A DNA stretch of 64,000 bases from DASRDU01 sp046331565 (GTDB lineage Bacteria; Acidobacteriota; Blastocatellia; RBC074): positions 1,860,001 through 1,924,000 of the forward strand of contig JAXLQP010000001.1 in NCBI GenBank assembly GCA_046331565.1. Direction: 5' to 3'. Below are positions 33,439 through 42,261 of this stretch, piece by piece. The stretch's first letter is position 1; each line of letters starts with the position of its first letter. The translations under genes and the position numbers were made by a program. The notes under the pieces are model-generated. The model searched no databases. It had not been told where the DNA came from and saw only the letters and a program-made list of their open reading frames with translations.

Positions 33439-34733
33439 TGCGTAATTTTTGATTCTGCAATCAGCGGCTTTTCAGGATCAATCAGCAGCCAGATCAGCGC
33501 GCCGCACAGCAGGCTGCCAGCGGCCAGGTAAAACGCGAGCGGCCACGAACCGAATTTATCCACGATGTAACCGATCACGACGCCGCCAATCGCTCCAGCC
33601 AGATTGCCGGTCATATTCATCGTCCCGCTGATGATGCCTGCAATGCGACGGCCCGTATCAATGCAGACGGCCCAGCACGAAGGCGTCGTCAGAAACTGAA
33701 AGAAAAGCGCAAAGGCGATCAGCCACGCCGCCAGCATCCGGTCATTTGTGCGCGCCACAATCAGCAGCATCAGCGCGCTCATCGCCAGTCCGGTCAGCCC
33801 CAGGCTGCGGCGGGCCAGTTTGCGGCTGCCGGTACGCTCGACAATGTAATCGGTCGCCCAGCCGCCACACACAAACGCCGCCGCGCCGAACAGCCATGGC
33901 AGCGCCGAAAACAATCCGACGTACTGCCGCGAAAATCCACGCGCCTGGATCAGATAGGTCGGCAGCCAGTTGATGTAAAAATAGAGACTGTATCCATACG
34001 CGAAATACATCGCGCAGATCAACCACAGATTGCGACTCCGCAGCAGCACCGACCAGGGCACATCCAGTTTGTGCGACGACTGAAAGCCCTGCGACCGCTC
34101 AGCGCGAATCAGCGCCAGTTCAGCGTGATTGACTGAAGGATGATCTTCGGGCAGGTCGCGGAACCACCAGAACCAGACCGCGCACCACAAAACACCGATC
34201 AGCCCGAATTCAACAAACGGCCAGCGCCAGTGCTGATGCTGCATCAGTTCCTGCACCAGCGGCACTGTGGCCGATGCGCCAATCGCGTGACCGATGCAGA
34301 CCGCCGCCATCGCGCGCCCGCGCTGCGAGGCCGGAAACCATCTTGAAACCGTTCCGGCGCTGTTCGGCACTGCGCCCGCTTCGCCCGCGCCAAAGAGCAG
34401 CCGCACGATGAACAGCGAAGTGAAACCCATCGTCGCCGCCGTCAGCATCGTGAATGCTGACCACCACAGCACGATGCGCACGAGCGCGCTGCGCGTGCCC
34501 CAGCGGTCGCCCAGATAACCGCTCGGAATTTCAAAGATGGCATAAGCGAACGTAAACGCGCTGAAAATCCAGCCCATCTGCGAGGGCGACAGATTGAACT
34601 CCCGCGCGATGGTCGGCGCAGCGGCAGAGATGCACAAACGGTCGAGGTAAGTAATTCCGGCCAGCAGCACCAGCAATGCCAGCACCTTGTACCTGGTTCC
34701 GGTCGGAGTAATGGCCAGCGCAATTTCACTCAT
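33435..34733 (-). CDS. MFS transporter, anion:cation symporter type
   Basis: 432 residues and about 12 transmembrane helices. GITYLDRLCISAAAPTIARE near the N-terminus, GYLGDRWGTRSAL and a RLLFGAGEAGAVPNSAGTVS segment are typical of the ACS family (hexuronate, glucarate, phthalate and similar carboxylates). It would carry an organic anion with H+ or Na+. It lies between the DUF1549/1553 gene and the DUF1501 gene, overlapping the latter by 4 bases, so it may import a product released by those exported proteins. Substrate cannot be read from sequence. Confidence 0.92.
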   Translation of the reverse strand: MSEIALAITPTGTRYKVLALLVLLAGITYLDRLCISAAAPTIAREFNLSPSQMGWIFSAFTFAYAIFEIPSGYLGDRWGTRSALVRIVLWWSAFTMLTAATMGFTSLFIVRLLFGAGEAGAVPNSAGTVSRWFPASQRGRAMAAVCIGHAIGASATVPLVQELMQHQHWRWPFVEFGLIGVLWCAVWFWWFRDLPEDHPSVNHAELALIRAERSQGFQSSHKLDVPWSVLLRSRNLWLICAMYFAYGYSLYFYINWLPTYLIQARGFSRQYVGLFSALPWLFGAAAFVCGGWATDYIVERTGSRKLARRSLGLTGLAMSALMLLIVARTNDRMLAAWLIAFALFFQFLTTPSCWAVCIDTGRRIAGIISGTMNMTGNLAGAIGGVVIGYIVDKFGSWPLAFYLAAGSLLCGALIWLLIDPEKPLIAESKITQ

Positions 34734-34755
34734 AAATCGTCAAATAATTGCCGGG

Positions 34756-37700
34756 TTACTGTTTCGTGATGACTTCATCCAGATTGAGAATCAGACTTGC
34801 CGTTGCCGCATAAGCCGCCAGTTCTGTGGCATTCAGTCGCGCATCGTTGCGCCTGTCGCCATTGGCGAGCAGCTTTGCCGCTTCCTGCGGATGCTGATTG
34901 AAATATTCCGTCTGCGCTTTCAGATTGCGCTCAAGCGTCTGCAACTCTTTTTCGTCAGGCAATCGTGAAGTCGCCAGGCGAAAGGCAAAGGCGAGTCGTG
35001 ATTGAGACGTTGCGCCGCCATCACGCAGCACGCGCTCAGCCAGCATTCGCGCGGCTTCAACATAAGTCACATCGTTCATCAGATTGAGCGCCTGCAATGG
35101 CGTGCTGGTGCGGGTTTCGCGCACCGTGCAGAATTCGCGGGCCGAAGCGTCAAAGACCTGCATGTTTGGCGCGAGCACCGTGCGCTTCCAGAATGTATAA
35201 AGACTGCGCCGCCACAGTCCTTCGCCCTGGTCGCGGTTGTAACCCGTCAACCCTGAAAAGGCCATGTCCTTGTACAACCCGTCAGGCTGATAAGGCTTCA
35301 CCGGAGGCCCGCCAGGCTTTTCGACCAGCAGGCCGGAAACAAACAAAGCCTGATCGCGGATCATCTCTGCCGAAAGCCGGAAACGCGGCCCGCGCGCGAG
35401 CAGCCTGTTTTCAGGATCGCGCTGCGCAAGCATCGGCGTGAGCCTTGATGACTGCCGGTAGGTCGCGCTCATCACGATGGTTTTCAGCAGCGCCTTCACG
35501 TTCCAGGCAGATGATTTGAGGTTTGAGGTTTGAGATTTGAGATTTGCGCCGTCGCGGAGTTCAACGGCCAGCCAGTCAAGCAGTTCAGGATGCGACGGCA
35601 GTTCGCCCTGCACACCGAAATCCTCAACCGTTTTGACCAGTCCCGTGCCAAATAACATCTGCCAGAAACGATTGACCTGCACGCGCGCCGTCAGCGGGTT
35701 GTCACGATTCACGAGCCAGCGGGCAAAACCGAGTCTGTTGTTCGAATAATCTTTCGGCAGCGGCGGCAATGCAGCGGGGACGTTGCGCTCAACTCGTTCG
35801 GTCGGGGCGTCGTAAGCGCCGCGCCGCAGCAGAAAGGTCGGGCGCGGCTGCGGCAGTTCTTCCATCACCATCAGCGTTGGAAAGCTGTCTTCGAGCGCCT
35901 GCCGTTCGGCTTCGAGTGATTTGACCCGCTGCCACAACTGCCGAGTCTCAGCGGGCGCGGCAGTATCAAGAAAAGCATTGAAGATTTTGACTGACTGAGC
36001 GGCGGTGCGCTGCCTGTCTGGAATGGCTGCGATTTTTTCGAGCGAATCGGCGCAGGCCAGCGCGGCGATTTCATCGTCCCTGAGCGTGCGGCTGTAAAGC
36101 AGCACTTCGTCAATTGCGCCTTTGAAGCGAAACTGCGGCCCGCCGCCCGCGCCGATTTTCAGCGTGTTGCGTGTGCCGCCAAAAAGCAGAAAGAAATTCC
36201 GCTGAATGAATTTCAGTTTCTGTTCGCGCCCGTTGATGTAAATGCGAAGGCGATCATCCCACGACTTCAGGCCGTCAAAAACGACGGCGACGTGCTGCCA
36301 CTCGCGCAGCGGCAGTTTGTTTTCAGTCTCAACGCGCAGCGCATCCTCGCCCCAGCGAAAGACCATATTGAAATTGATTCTGCCGTTGAGAAAGTACAAC
36401 CCGTAACCTTCAGCGCGCGGCACATTGTTTTCAATTTCAGCCGGACTGTCGCTGACTTTGGTAATGATCGAACCGCTCTGTTCAGATTCGGGATAAACCC
36501 ACGCGGCAATCGTGAACCGTTCACGGTAATCGTGCGAGGTTGATTTGTAACGAAAGTCAGCGTGCATGCCTCCGTCAAAATAAAGCTTACCGTCAAAGGC
36601 CACGCCCTGCCCTGCCGGTGACGTGACGTAGCGCGGCGCGCCTTCACGAAAGCCGGTTTCAAAGGGCGGCTCATCTTTTTTGCGGTCGTATTGTTCGTGA
36701 TGTTCGCGGTCTGATTTGTTGAAGACCGGAGCGACATTTTCATCCATCGGCACACGAACGAGCAGCTTGTCAGTCGGGAACCAGTGCTGACCGGCCTTTG
36801 AAGCTGACAGCGATTTTTCCCAGCGGCGCTGAAGCACGGTCGAACTGATGACTGAGGTTTTTAATTGCGCTGCGGTTTCGGTGATGCGCTGATTGAGCTG
36901 CTGCAACTGCTGCTGCTGTGCGCGGGTGGGCGCAGCCATCACGGGCGGCGAATTGCCCTGATCGAAGGAATGGCCGTCTTCGTCAATGCTGTTGAAGTAA
37001 GCCGAAAGCTGATAATACTCGCGCTGTGTGAACGGATCGTATTTGTGATTGTGGCATCGCGCGCAGCCCATCGTCAGGCCGAGAAAAACCGTCGAGGTCG
37101 TATCCACGCGGTCAACGACGTATTCAATCCGGTACTCTTCGGGCACGATGCCGCCTTCGGCATTGATGCGGTGCTGGCGATTGAAGGCCGTTGCCATGCG
37201 CTGATCGAGCGTCGGATTTGGCAGCAGATCGCCGGCGAGTTGTTCAATCGTGAACTGATCGAACGGCTTGTTTGAATTGAACGCCTCGATCACCCAGTCG
37301 CGCCACCGCCACGCGCTGCGGTCGCCGTCAATCTGATAGCCGTTCGTATCGGCATAACGCGCCGCATCGAGCCATTTCATTGCCATCCGCTCGCCGTACC
37401 GCTGACTGCCAAGCATACGATCAACCACGCGCTCATAAGCGTCAGGCGCAGTGTCGCGCAGGAAATCATCAGTTTCAGCGGGCGTCGGCGGCAATCCGGT
37501 CAGATCAAATGAAAGGCGGCGAATCAGCGTGGCGCGGTCAGCTTCAGGCGAGGGTTGCAATCCTTCGCGTTCGAGCCGCGCCAGCACAAAGTAATCAATC
37601 CCGTTGCGCGGCCACTTGTTGTTTTTGACCGACGGCAGTTCAGGTCTGACGGGAGCGATGAATGACCAGTGCTGCTGCCACTTTGCGCCCTGGCTGATCC

Positions 37701-38091
37701 ATTCTTTCAGCAGCGCGATTTCACCAGGCGCGAGTGTTTTGCCTGACCAGGCCGGTGGCATGCGCGTGGCCTGATCTGCGGCGGTGATGCGATGAATCAG
37801 TTCGCTCTGTTCGGGCTGACCGGGCACGATGGCAAATCTGCCGCCGAGGTCGGCTCTGGCTGCGGCTTCGGAATCAAGGCGTAATCTGATCTTTTTATTC
37901 GGCGCGTCAGGGCCATGACAGCTCCAGCATTTGTCAGCCAGGATCGGGCGAATGTCACGATTGAAATCCAACTGCTGCCGCACTGAAACCGATTGCCGTA
38001 AGCCATCAGTGGCAGCGGCCCGGAACAAACCGGGCAGACAGCACAGCACAACCAGCAACAGCATTTTGATCAGGCGGTAATGGATGTTCAT
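34756..38091 (-). CDS. Cytochrome-like PSCyt1/DUF1549/LamG/DUF1553 protein
   Basis: 1111 residues from ATG 38091, giving the signal peptide MNIHYRLIKMLLLVVLCCLP. Domains in order: planctomycete cytochrome C (CWSCHG, Cys55-Cys58-His59), DUF1549 (about 150-350, with a second CxxCH-like CARCHNHKYDPF near 338), a LamG/concanavalin-type jelly roll (about 510-680: FTIAAWVYPESEQSGSIITK) and DUF1553 (about 780-1050: FARWLVNRDNPLTARVQVNR and STPLQALNLMND). The protein is exported and could bind haem c, with LamG for glycan binding. Biochemical role is unknown for the whole family. First gene of the operon with MFS and DUF1501. Confidence 0.93.
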   Translation of the reverse strand: MNIHYRLIKMLLLVVLCCLPGLFRAAATDGLRQSVSVRQQLDFNRDIRPILADKCWSCHGPDAPNKKIRLRLDSEAAARADLGGRFAIVPGQPEQSELIHRITAADQATRMPPAWSGKTLAPGEIALLKEWISQGAKWQQHWSFIAPVRPELPSVKNNKWPRNGIDYFVLARLEREGLQPSPEADRATLIRRLSFDLTGLPPTPAETDDFLRDTAPDAYERVVDRMLGSQRYGERMAMKWLDAARYADTNGYQIDGDRSAWRWRDWVIEAFNSNKPFDQFTIEQLAGDLLPNPTLDQRMATAFNRQHRINAEGGIVPEEYRIEYVVDRVDTTSTVFLGLTMGCARCHNHKYDPFTQREYYQLSAYFNSIDEDGHSFDQGNSPPVMAAPTRAQQQQLQQLNQRITETAAQLKTSVISSTVLQRRWEKSLSASKAGQHWFPTDKLLVRVPMDENVAPVFNKSDREHHEQYDRKKDEPPFETGFREGAPRYVTSPAGQGVAFDGKLYFDGGMHADFRYKSTSHDYRERFTIAAWVYPESEQSGSIITKVSDSPAEIENNVPRAEGYGLYFLNGRINFNMVFRWGEDALRVETENKLPLREWQHVAVVFDGLKSWDDRLRIYINGREQKLKFIQRNFFLLFGGTRNTLKIGAGGGPQFRFKGAIDEVLLYSRTLRDDEIAALACADSLEKIAAIPDRQRTAAQSVKIFNAFLDTAAPAETRQLWQRVKSLEAERQALEDSFPTLMVMEELPQPRPTFLLRRGAYDAPTERVERNVPAALPPLPKDYSNNRLGFARWLVNRDNPLTARVQVNRFWQMLFGTGLVKTVEDFGVQGELPSHPELLDWLAVELRDGANLKSQTSNLKSSAWNVKALLKTIVMSATYRQSSRLTPMLAQRDPENRLLARGPRFRLSAEMIRDQALFVSGLLVEKPGGPPVKPYQPDGLYKDMAFSGLTGYNRDQGEGLWRRSLYTFWKRTVLAPNMQVFDASAREFCTVRETRTSTPLQALNLMNDVTYVEAARMLAERVLRDGGATSQSRLAFAFRLATSRLPDEKELQTLERNLKAQTEYFNQHPQEAAKLLANGDRRNDARLNATELAAYAATASLILNLDEVITKQ

Positions 38092-38177
38092 CTGATTCAG
38101 CAGGCGGTTCGGGTTCAATTGCAATCTGCTGCGCCAGAATATAGCAGCAAACATCCTGAAGTCACAGCCAGGGTCCG

Positions 38178-38265
38178 GCCCCTGGGTACGCACGCTTCCA
38201 GCGTGCTGTGCGGAAACAGCGACTTCACAAAACCCAGCACGCTGGAAGCGTGCGTACCCAGGGGC
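38178..38265. repeat. Dispersed inverted repeat, family B, copy 2
   Basis: Arms 38178-38208 and 38235-38265 are perfectly complementary over 31 bases (core ggtacgcacgcttccagcg). The centre (cggaaacagcgacttcac) is shared with the 57.5-kb copy, so the whole unit was copied. It lies in the divergent spacer between the DUF1549/1553 gene and the winged-helix regulator. The rest of that spacer, to 38527, shows no feature I can name. Confidence 0.92.
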
Positions 38266-38527
38266 TGGACCTGACCCGGCCAGAGAGACGACGATTAAGG
38301 CCGAAACAGAATCATCAGCCTTGAAATCCTGCCTCCTGACAGTACAATCACCTCTGATTGATCCAGCCGCAGAACATCGTTTGCGTCGGCTGGAAGGTCA
38401 GCCCGCGATCCTTTCGTGTCAATACTCTGAAATTAATCCGCCGCCCCGACGGAAAAAGTGCAGGCAGAATACTGCCGCTCAGGGATCGCCGCAGGAACAA
38501 TGGAATCGCTGCACAGTTCCTTCAATT

Positions 38528-40444
38528 GTGGGAGACAGTCAGAAGTCACAACACTGTTACGCGTTCGGCCCGTTTCTGCTTGATCCGGTCGAACGCCGCT
38601 TGTCCTGTCAGGATCAGGTCATCGCGCTGACGCCGAAGGTTTTTGATCTGCTGGTCATGCTGGTCGAAAATCACGGGCGGCTGATCGAAAAGGAATACCT
38701 CTTTCGCCAGCTCTGGCCGGATACGGCGGTTGAAGACGGCAATCTGACCACCAACATTTCAACCCTGCGAAAAGCCCTGGGCGAACTGCCTGACGAGCGT
38801 CGTTACATTGAAACCATTCCACGCATCGGTTACCGCTTCATCGCTCAGGTGCGCGTGATTGAAAAATCGCTCCCGGAATTACGTTCACCAGTCAACGGTC
38901 ATCACTCACGGCTCAACGTTCAGTCCTTCAATTCGTCAGCGCCTGAACCACGAACACCACGAAAGTCCGGGCTGAAGCTGACGGCTCTCGTGTCGGCGCT
39001 GCTGCTGCTTGGTCTCGGTGTTTATCTGGCGCTGGAATGGAAGCAGCGCCGGTCGCAGCCGCAACTGAACGGCATCAGGTCGCTGGCCGTGCTGCCGTTT
39101 TCTTCAATCGGACTGGCGAAGGATGAAGAATATCTGGGGCTGGGGCTGGCTGACGCATTGATAACCGAACTGAATCAGCATCCGGGTCTGGTGGTCAGGC
39201 CGACGAGCGCCGTCAGGCGTTATCAGGAAACGGCCACTGACCCGCTGACTGCCGGACGTGAAATGGGAGTCGAAGCCATCTTCACCGGCAACCTGCAACG
39301 CGAAGCGACTTCGCTGCGCGTCACTCTGCAACTGCTCTGCATTCGTGACGGCACGCTGCTCTGGAGCGGCAAATTCGACGGGCAGACCGGCAATCTTTTC
39401 GACTTTCAGGATGCGCTCGCCCGCAACATCACCACTGCGCTGGCGGTGCCTTCGCCGGAACCGGGCCGGAAGGTTGTGACGCGCACGCCGCCGCCGCACA
39501 ACGAGGCTTACCAGGCTTACCTCAAAGGCCGCCATCATTTGTCTCGCTCAACCATCGAAGACTGCCGCAAGAGCCTCGAACATTTTCGCCAGGCGGTGGC
39601 GCTCGACCCGCAGTTTGCGCCGGGTTATGCCGGACTCGCTGATGCTTACACAATCGCGGCTGAATGGTTCATTCCCGCCAGCGAAGCCTGGCCGCAGGCA
39701 CGGCAGGCTGCTGAAAAGGCCATCGCGCTTGATCCGAACTTTGGCGATGCACATACGGCGCTCGCGCTGGTCAGAACCTGGTACGATCACAACTGGGCGG
39801 GCGCTGAAGCCGAATTCAAACAGGCCATCAGCATCAGTCCGGGGTCAACCATCACGCGCGCGTGGTACGGCTGGTTTCTGACCTGGCTGGGCCGCACCGA
39901 TGAAGCCCTGGCTGAACTGAACGCTGCGCAGTCGCACGATCCGCTGTCGCCGCTCATCGGCACTTTCGTCGGGCAGTTTTATTACTGCACCAGACAGTTC
40001 GACAAAGCCGAAGCGGAGTTGCGCAAGGTCATCGAACTTGACCCGAATTACCTGGGCGCGCACACCATGCTTGGCTGGACGCTGCTCAATCGTGCGCGTG
40101 ACGCTGAGGCGCTGGCCGAATTCAAAAAAGCCCGCAGCCTCGATGATTCACCGGCCCTGCTCGCGGCTTATGCCTGTGCCCTGGCGCGCACCGGGCATCA
40201 GGCCGAAGCTGAGAAATTGTTGCGCGAACTGAAAACGATGTCCGGCGAGCAACTGGTTTCGCCCTTTGATTACGCAACGGTCTATCTGGGCGCGGGCAAT
40301 CACGAACAGGCGCTGCTGTGGCTCAGCCGCGCTTACGCCGCCGAATCGGCTTATTTGATCTATCTGAAAATGGATCCGCTTTTTGACCCGGTGCGATCCG
40401 ATCCGCGCTTTCAAACGCTGCTGCAACAACTGAGACTTCAGTAG
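38528..40444 (+). CDS. CadC-type winged-helix regulator with membrane segment and TPRs
   Basis: 638 residues from GTG 38528; the open frame reaches up to TTG 38321, and neither start has a good ribosome site. GTG is preferred because it places the winged helix 10 residues from the N-terminus, as is usual. Domains: OmpR/PhoB-type winged helix (YAFGPFLLDPVERRL to RIGYRFIAQV, 10-100), transmembrane helix (about 152-172), TolB-like periplasmic domain (SLAVLPFSSIGLAKDEEYLG, GVEAIFTGNLQREA) and six or more TPRs (about 325-630). It is a membrane-anchored one-component regulator that would sense outside and bind DNA inside, like CadC and ToxR. Target genes unknown; very common in Acidobacteria. Confidence 0.85.
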   Translation: MGDSQKSQHCYAFGPFLLDPVERRLSCQDQVIALTPKVFDLLVMLVENHGRLIEKEYLFRQLWPDTAVEDGNLTTNISTLRKALGELPDERRYIETIPRIGYRFIAQVRVIEKSLPELRSPVNGHHSRLNVQSFNSSAPEPRTPRKSGLKLTALVSALLLLGLGVYLALEWKQRRSQPQLNGIRSLAVLPFSSIGLAKDEEYLGLGLADALITELNQHPGLVVRPTSAVRRYQETATDPLTAGREMGVEAIFTGNLQREATSLRVTLQLLCIRDGTLLWSGKFDGQTGNLFDFQDALARNITTALAVPSPEPGRKVVTRTPPPHNEAYQAYLKGRHHLSRSTIEDCRKSLEHFRQAVALDPQFAPGYAGLADAYTIAAEWFIPASEAWPQARQAAEKAIALDPNFGDAHTALALVRTWYDHNWAGAEAEFKQAISISPGSTITRAWYGWFLTWLGRTDEALAELNAAQSHDPLSPLIGTFVGQFYYCTRQFDKAEAELRKVIELDPNYLGAHTMLGWTLLNRARDAEALAEFKKARSLDDSPALLAAYACALARTGHQAEAEKLLRELKTMSGEQLVSPFDYATVYLGAGNHEQALLWLSRAYAAESAYLIYLKMDPLFDPVRSDPRFQTLLQQLRLQ

Positions 40445-40457
40445 GGCGATCACAGAC

Positions 40458-40566
40458 AGAGAGAAGACGGAACAGACGGAAAGAACGGAACACACGGAAT
40501 CAGAGGTGACAGCACTTTGCCTGTTTCCGTGTGTTCCGTTCTTTCCGTCTGTTCCGTCTTCTCTCT
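40458..40566. repeat. Dispersed inverted repeat, family C, copy 4 (perfect 42-bp arms)
   Basis: Arms 40458-40499 and 40525-40566 are exactly complementary over 42 bases (core gacggaacagacggaaag), around a 25-base loop. It is the most complete copy of the family. It begins 13 bases after the stop of the winged-helix regulator and lies before a minus-strand gene remnant, so it may also end transcription. Confidence 0.95.
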
Positions 40567-40590
40567 TCCGAAAATGTTTCAGCGTCCGCT

Positions 40591-40881
40591 TTATTCGTAA
40601 TACCTTCGGACGCCGCACAGCGGGTTGTGTGCGTACTCTTTGACGAATTCCCACAGCCTGTTTTTGCGGGTAAAGCGAGTCAGAAAGTCATGCCACTGCG
40701 TCATCTTCAGAAGATCAAGATTGTCACGGTGATAAGTCGCCGAAACACGCTCGACCGGAAAGTAGATTGAAGCGCCGTGCGCATTGCCCACCTGATCGCC
40801 TTTGTGGGCCGAGTGAATGACAAAGCCATCCGGCCCGAATAACTTTTTGACCTGATCGCAGACATTGAACAGCCGGGCATT
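40591..40881 (-). pseudogene. C-terminal remnant of a clostripain-like (C11) peptidase
   Basis: 96 codons are open on the minus strand up to a stop at 40882-40884. The peptide reads ARLFNVCDQVKKLFGPDGFV, then a VGNAHGASIYFP block, YHRDNLDLLKMTQWHDFLTR and a stop. The HG-x-SIYFP block followed by Y-x(n)-L-x-L-x(4)-T-x-W-x-x-FL is how C11 clostripain-family proteins end. The catalytic His and Cys regions are absent, and no continuation is found upstream. A GTG at 40791 could start a 66-residue peptide but has no ribosome site. I judge it a decayed fragment; that the parent was C11 rests on this tail alone. Confidence 0.6.
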
Positions 40882-40950
40882 TCATTTGTTCACAGCCCGT
40901 CAGCACCGGTGGTATCATCAGTCACGTTTTTCTGGTGGAGGGAAATTGCG

Positions 40951-41268
40951 ATGCAGAGAGAATACATCGAACAGCACGACGGCGGATACCGGATTGCCGG
41001 AACCAGAATTTCGCTGGATTCAGTCGTGTACGCCTGGCAGCGCGGGTCATCGCCGGAAAGCATTCAGCGGTCGTTTCCGCTGCTGGCGCTCGAACAGGTT
41101 TATGGCGCAATCACTTTTTACCTGGCGAATCAGCCGATGGTTGATGAATATCTGAGGCAGGGCGAAGCAGAGTTTGAGCAGATGCGCCAGCAATCACGAC
41201 AAACGAATGCTGACCTGATTCAGAAACCTGGAGCTGCCAGACAGCAGACCATTTTGAAAACGCCGTGA
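40951..41268 (+). CDS. DUF433 antitoxin-like protein
   Basis: 105 residues from ATG 40951 (GGAGGG eight bases upstream). GGYRIAGTRISLDSVVYAWQ RGSSPESIQ and FPLLALEQVYGAITFYL are the DUF433 pattern, a small winged-helix-like fold of VapB-type antitoxins. These pair with DUF5615 PIN-like toxins. Its stop overlaps the GTG of just such a gene by 4 bases (GTGA), but that gene is frameshifted. The antitoxin looks intact, including a normal C-terminal tail (FEQMRQQSRQTNADLIQ) that would bind the toxin. It probably represses its own promoter, which must lie in 40882-40950. Confidence 0.88.
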   Translation: MQREYIEQHDGGYRIAGTRISLDSVVYAWQRGSSPESIQRSFPLLALEQVYGAITFYLANQPMVDEYLRQGEAEFEQMRQQSRQTNADLIQKPGAARQQTILKTP

Positions 41269-41616
41269 AGATTCGTTTTCAGGCTGATGCCGATCTCAAC
41301 GAGGACATTCTGACCGGAGTCCGGCGGCGCGAAACCGCTCATTGATTTTCAGACTGCTGATGAAGCAGGGATTCGCGGCCTGAGTGATGATGCAGTTCTG
41401 GCGGCAGCAGCCCGCGAAGGTCGAAGCCTGGTCTCTCATGACCGGAAAAGCATGCCGCACCATTTTGCAGACTTTATTTGTAACAGCGAGTGTCCCGGTT
41501 TGCTGATCGTTTCTCAAAAGGCAGATCTCGTCAGCACCATCGAAGAACTCCTGCTGATCTGGAACGCATCGGAAGCTGAAGAATGGATCAACCGAATCGC
41601 TTCGATTCCGCTCTGA
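41265..41616 (+). pseudogene. DUF5615 PIN-like toxin, frameshifted
   Basis: GTG 41265 overlaps the antitoxin stop. The first frame gives VKIRFQADADLNEDILTGVR RRETAH and ends at 41343-41345. From 41338 the +1 frame goes on with LIDFQTADEAGIRGLSDDAV through REGRSLVSHDRKSMPHHFAD, LLIVSQKADLVSTIEELLLI and a stop at 41614-41616. Together they make one full DUF5615 protein (PIN-like nuclease fold; the DADLNED and VSHDRKSMP blocks carry the acidic residues). One added base or two lost bases near 41337 would explain the break. It is a broken toxin or an assembly error; a programmed frameshift is less likely, as I see no slippery heptamer. Confidence 0.85.
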
Positions 41617-41637
41617 AATCCTGCGATCCTCCCCGCC

Positions 41638-42261
41638 TCAGACTATTGTGAAACGAAAGAACGCCCGCCAGATCGCATCAAGCAGCGCGTGGGTCATTGA
41701 CGAAGCCATCAGCCCGCACCGCCTGAAAGCCAGGCCGTAACCGGCTCCGGCCAGCGCGGCCAGCAGCGCATAACGCCAGTTGGGCAGCGGTGAGCCTTTG
41801 TGCAGGTGAGCCAGTCCGAACAGCACTGAAGCTACAGTCACCGCCAGCGTCGTGCTGCCGCTTCGATCCTGCACGGTCTTTTGAATCATTCCGCGAAAGA
41901 TGATCTCTTCGGGCAGGGCGACAATCAGCCAGATGGGCAGGGTTTCGAGCAGGGCGCGTCTGAGGTGAGGCCACGCCGGAGCGAAGTGGATGAAATCAAG
42001 CGCCAGTCCGAGCGGGATGAGCAGCACGGCCAGCACAGCCAGTGTGACCAGCACAATTTTCCAGTCTTCAGTTCGGGGCCACCGCAACCTGACTTCGCTG
42101 AACTGCTGACGCGCGGCCAGCCACAACCCGACAACGACAAGCAGCAGCGCCATGACCGGATAGCCGCGCCGCCACACCAGCGCATACCAGCGATAATCGA
42201 GCGCCAGCCACAAACTGAGCAGAATAAAAATCTGTGCTGGCGGCCAGGTGTGCGGTTTCAC
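41638..42261 (-). CDS. CPBP-family intramembrane glutamic endopeptidase
   Basis: 207 residues with six or more hydrophobic helices. The signature is LPEEIIFRGMIQ (the EExxxR motif), then SVLFGLAHLHKG (the FxxxH motif) and SMTHALLDAIWR (the third His). These are the active-site residues of Abi/CAAX-type intramembrane proteases (CPBP family, PF02517). Targets are membrane proteins or small peptides; bacterial roles include bacteriocin immunity. The start overlaps the end of the aldo/keto reductase gene by 4 bases, so they are one operon. Confidence 0.92.
   Translation of the reverse strand: MKPHTWPPAQIFILLSLWLALDYRWYALVWRRGYPVMALLLVVVGLWLAARQQFSEVRLRWPRTEDWKIVLVTLAVLAVLLIPLGLALDFIHFAPAWPHLRRALLETLPIWLIVALPEEIIFRGMIQKTVQDRSGSTTLAVTVASVLFGLAHLHKGSPLPNWRYALLAALAGAGYGLAFRRCGLMASSMTHALLDAIWRAFFRFTIV

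Noticed and set aside
40591..40791. Possible intact 66-residue gene inside the C11 remnant
   Set aside because: The frame extends upstream with the same family character to a stop, and the GTG lacks a ribosome site; a truncated pseudogene explains it better.
41265..41345. Short peptide encoded after the DUF433 antitoxin as a separate gene
   Set aside because: It is the first 26 codons of the frameshifted DUF5615 toxin.
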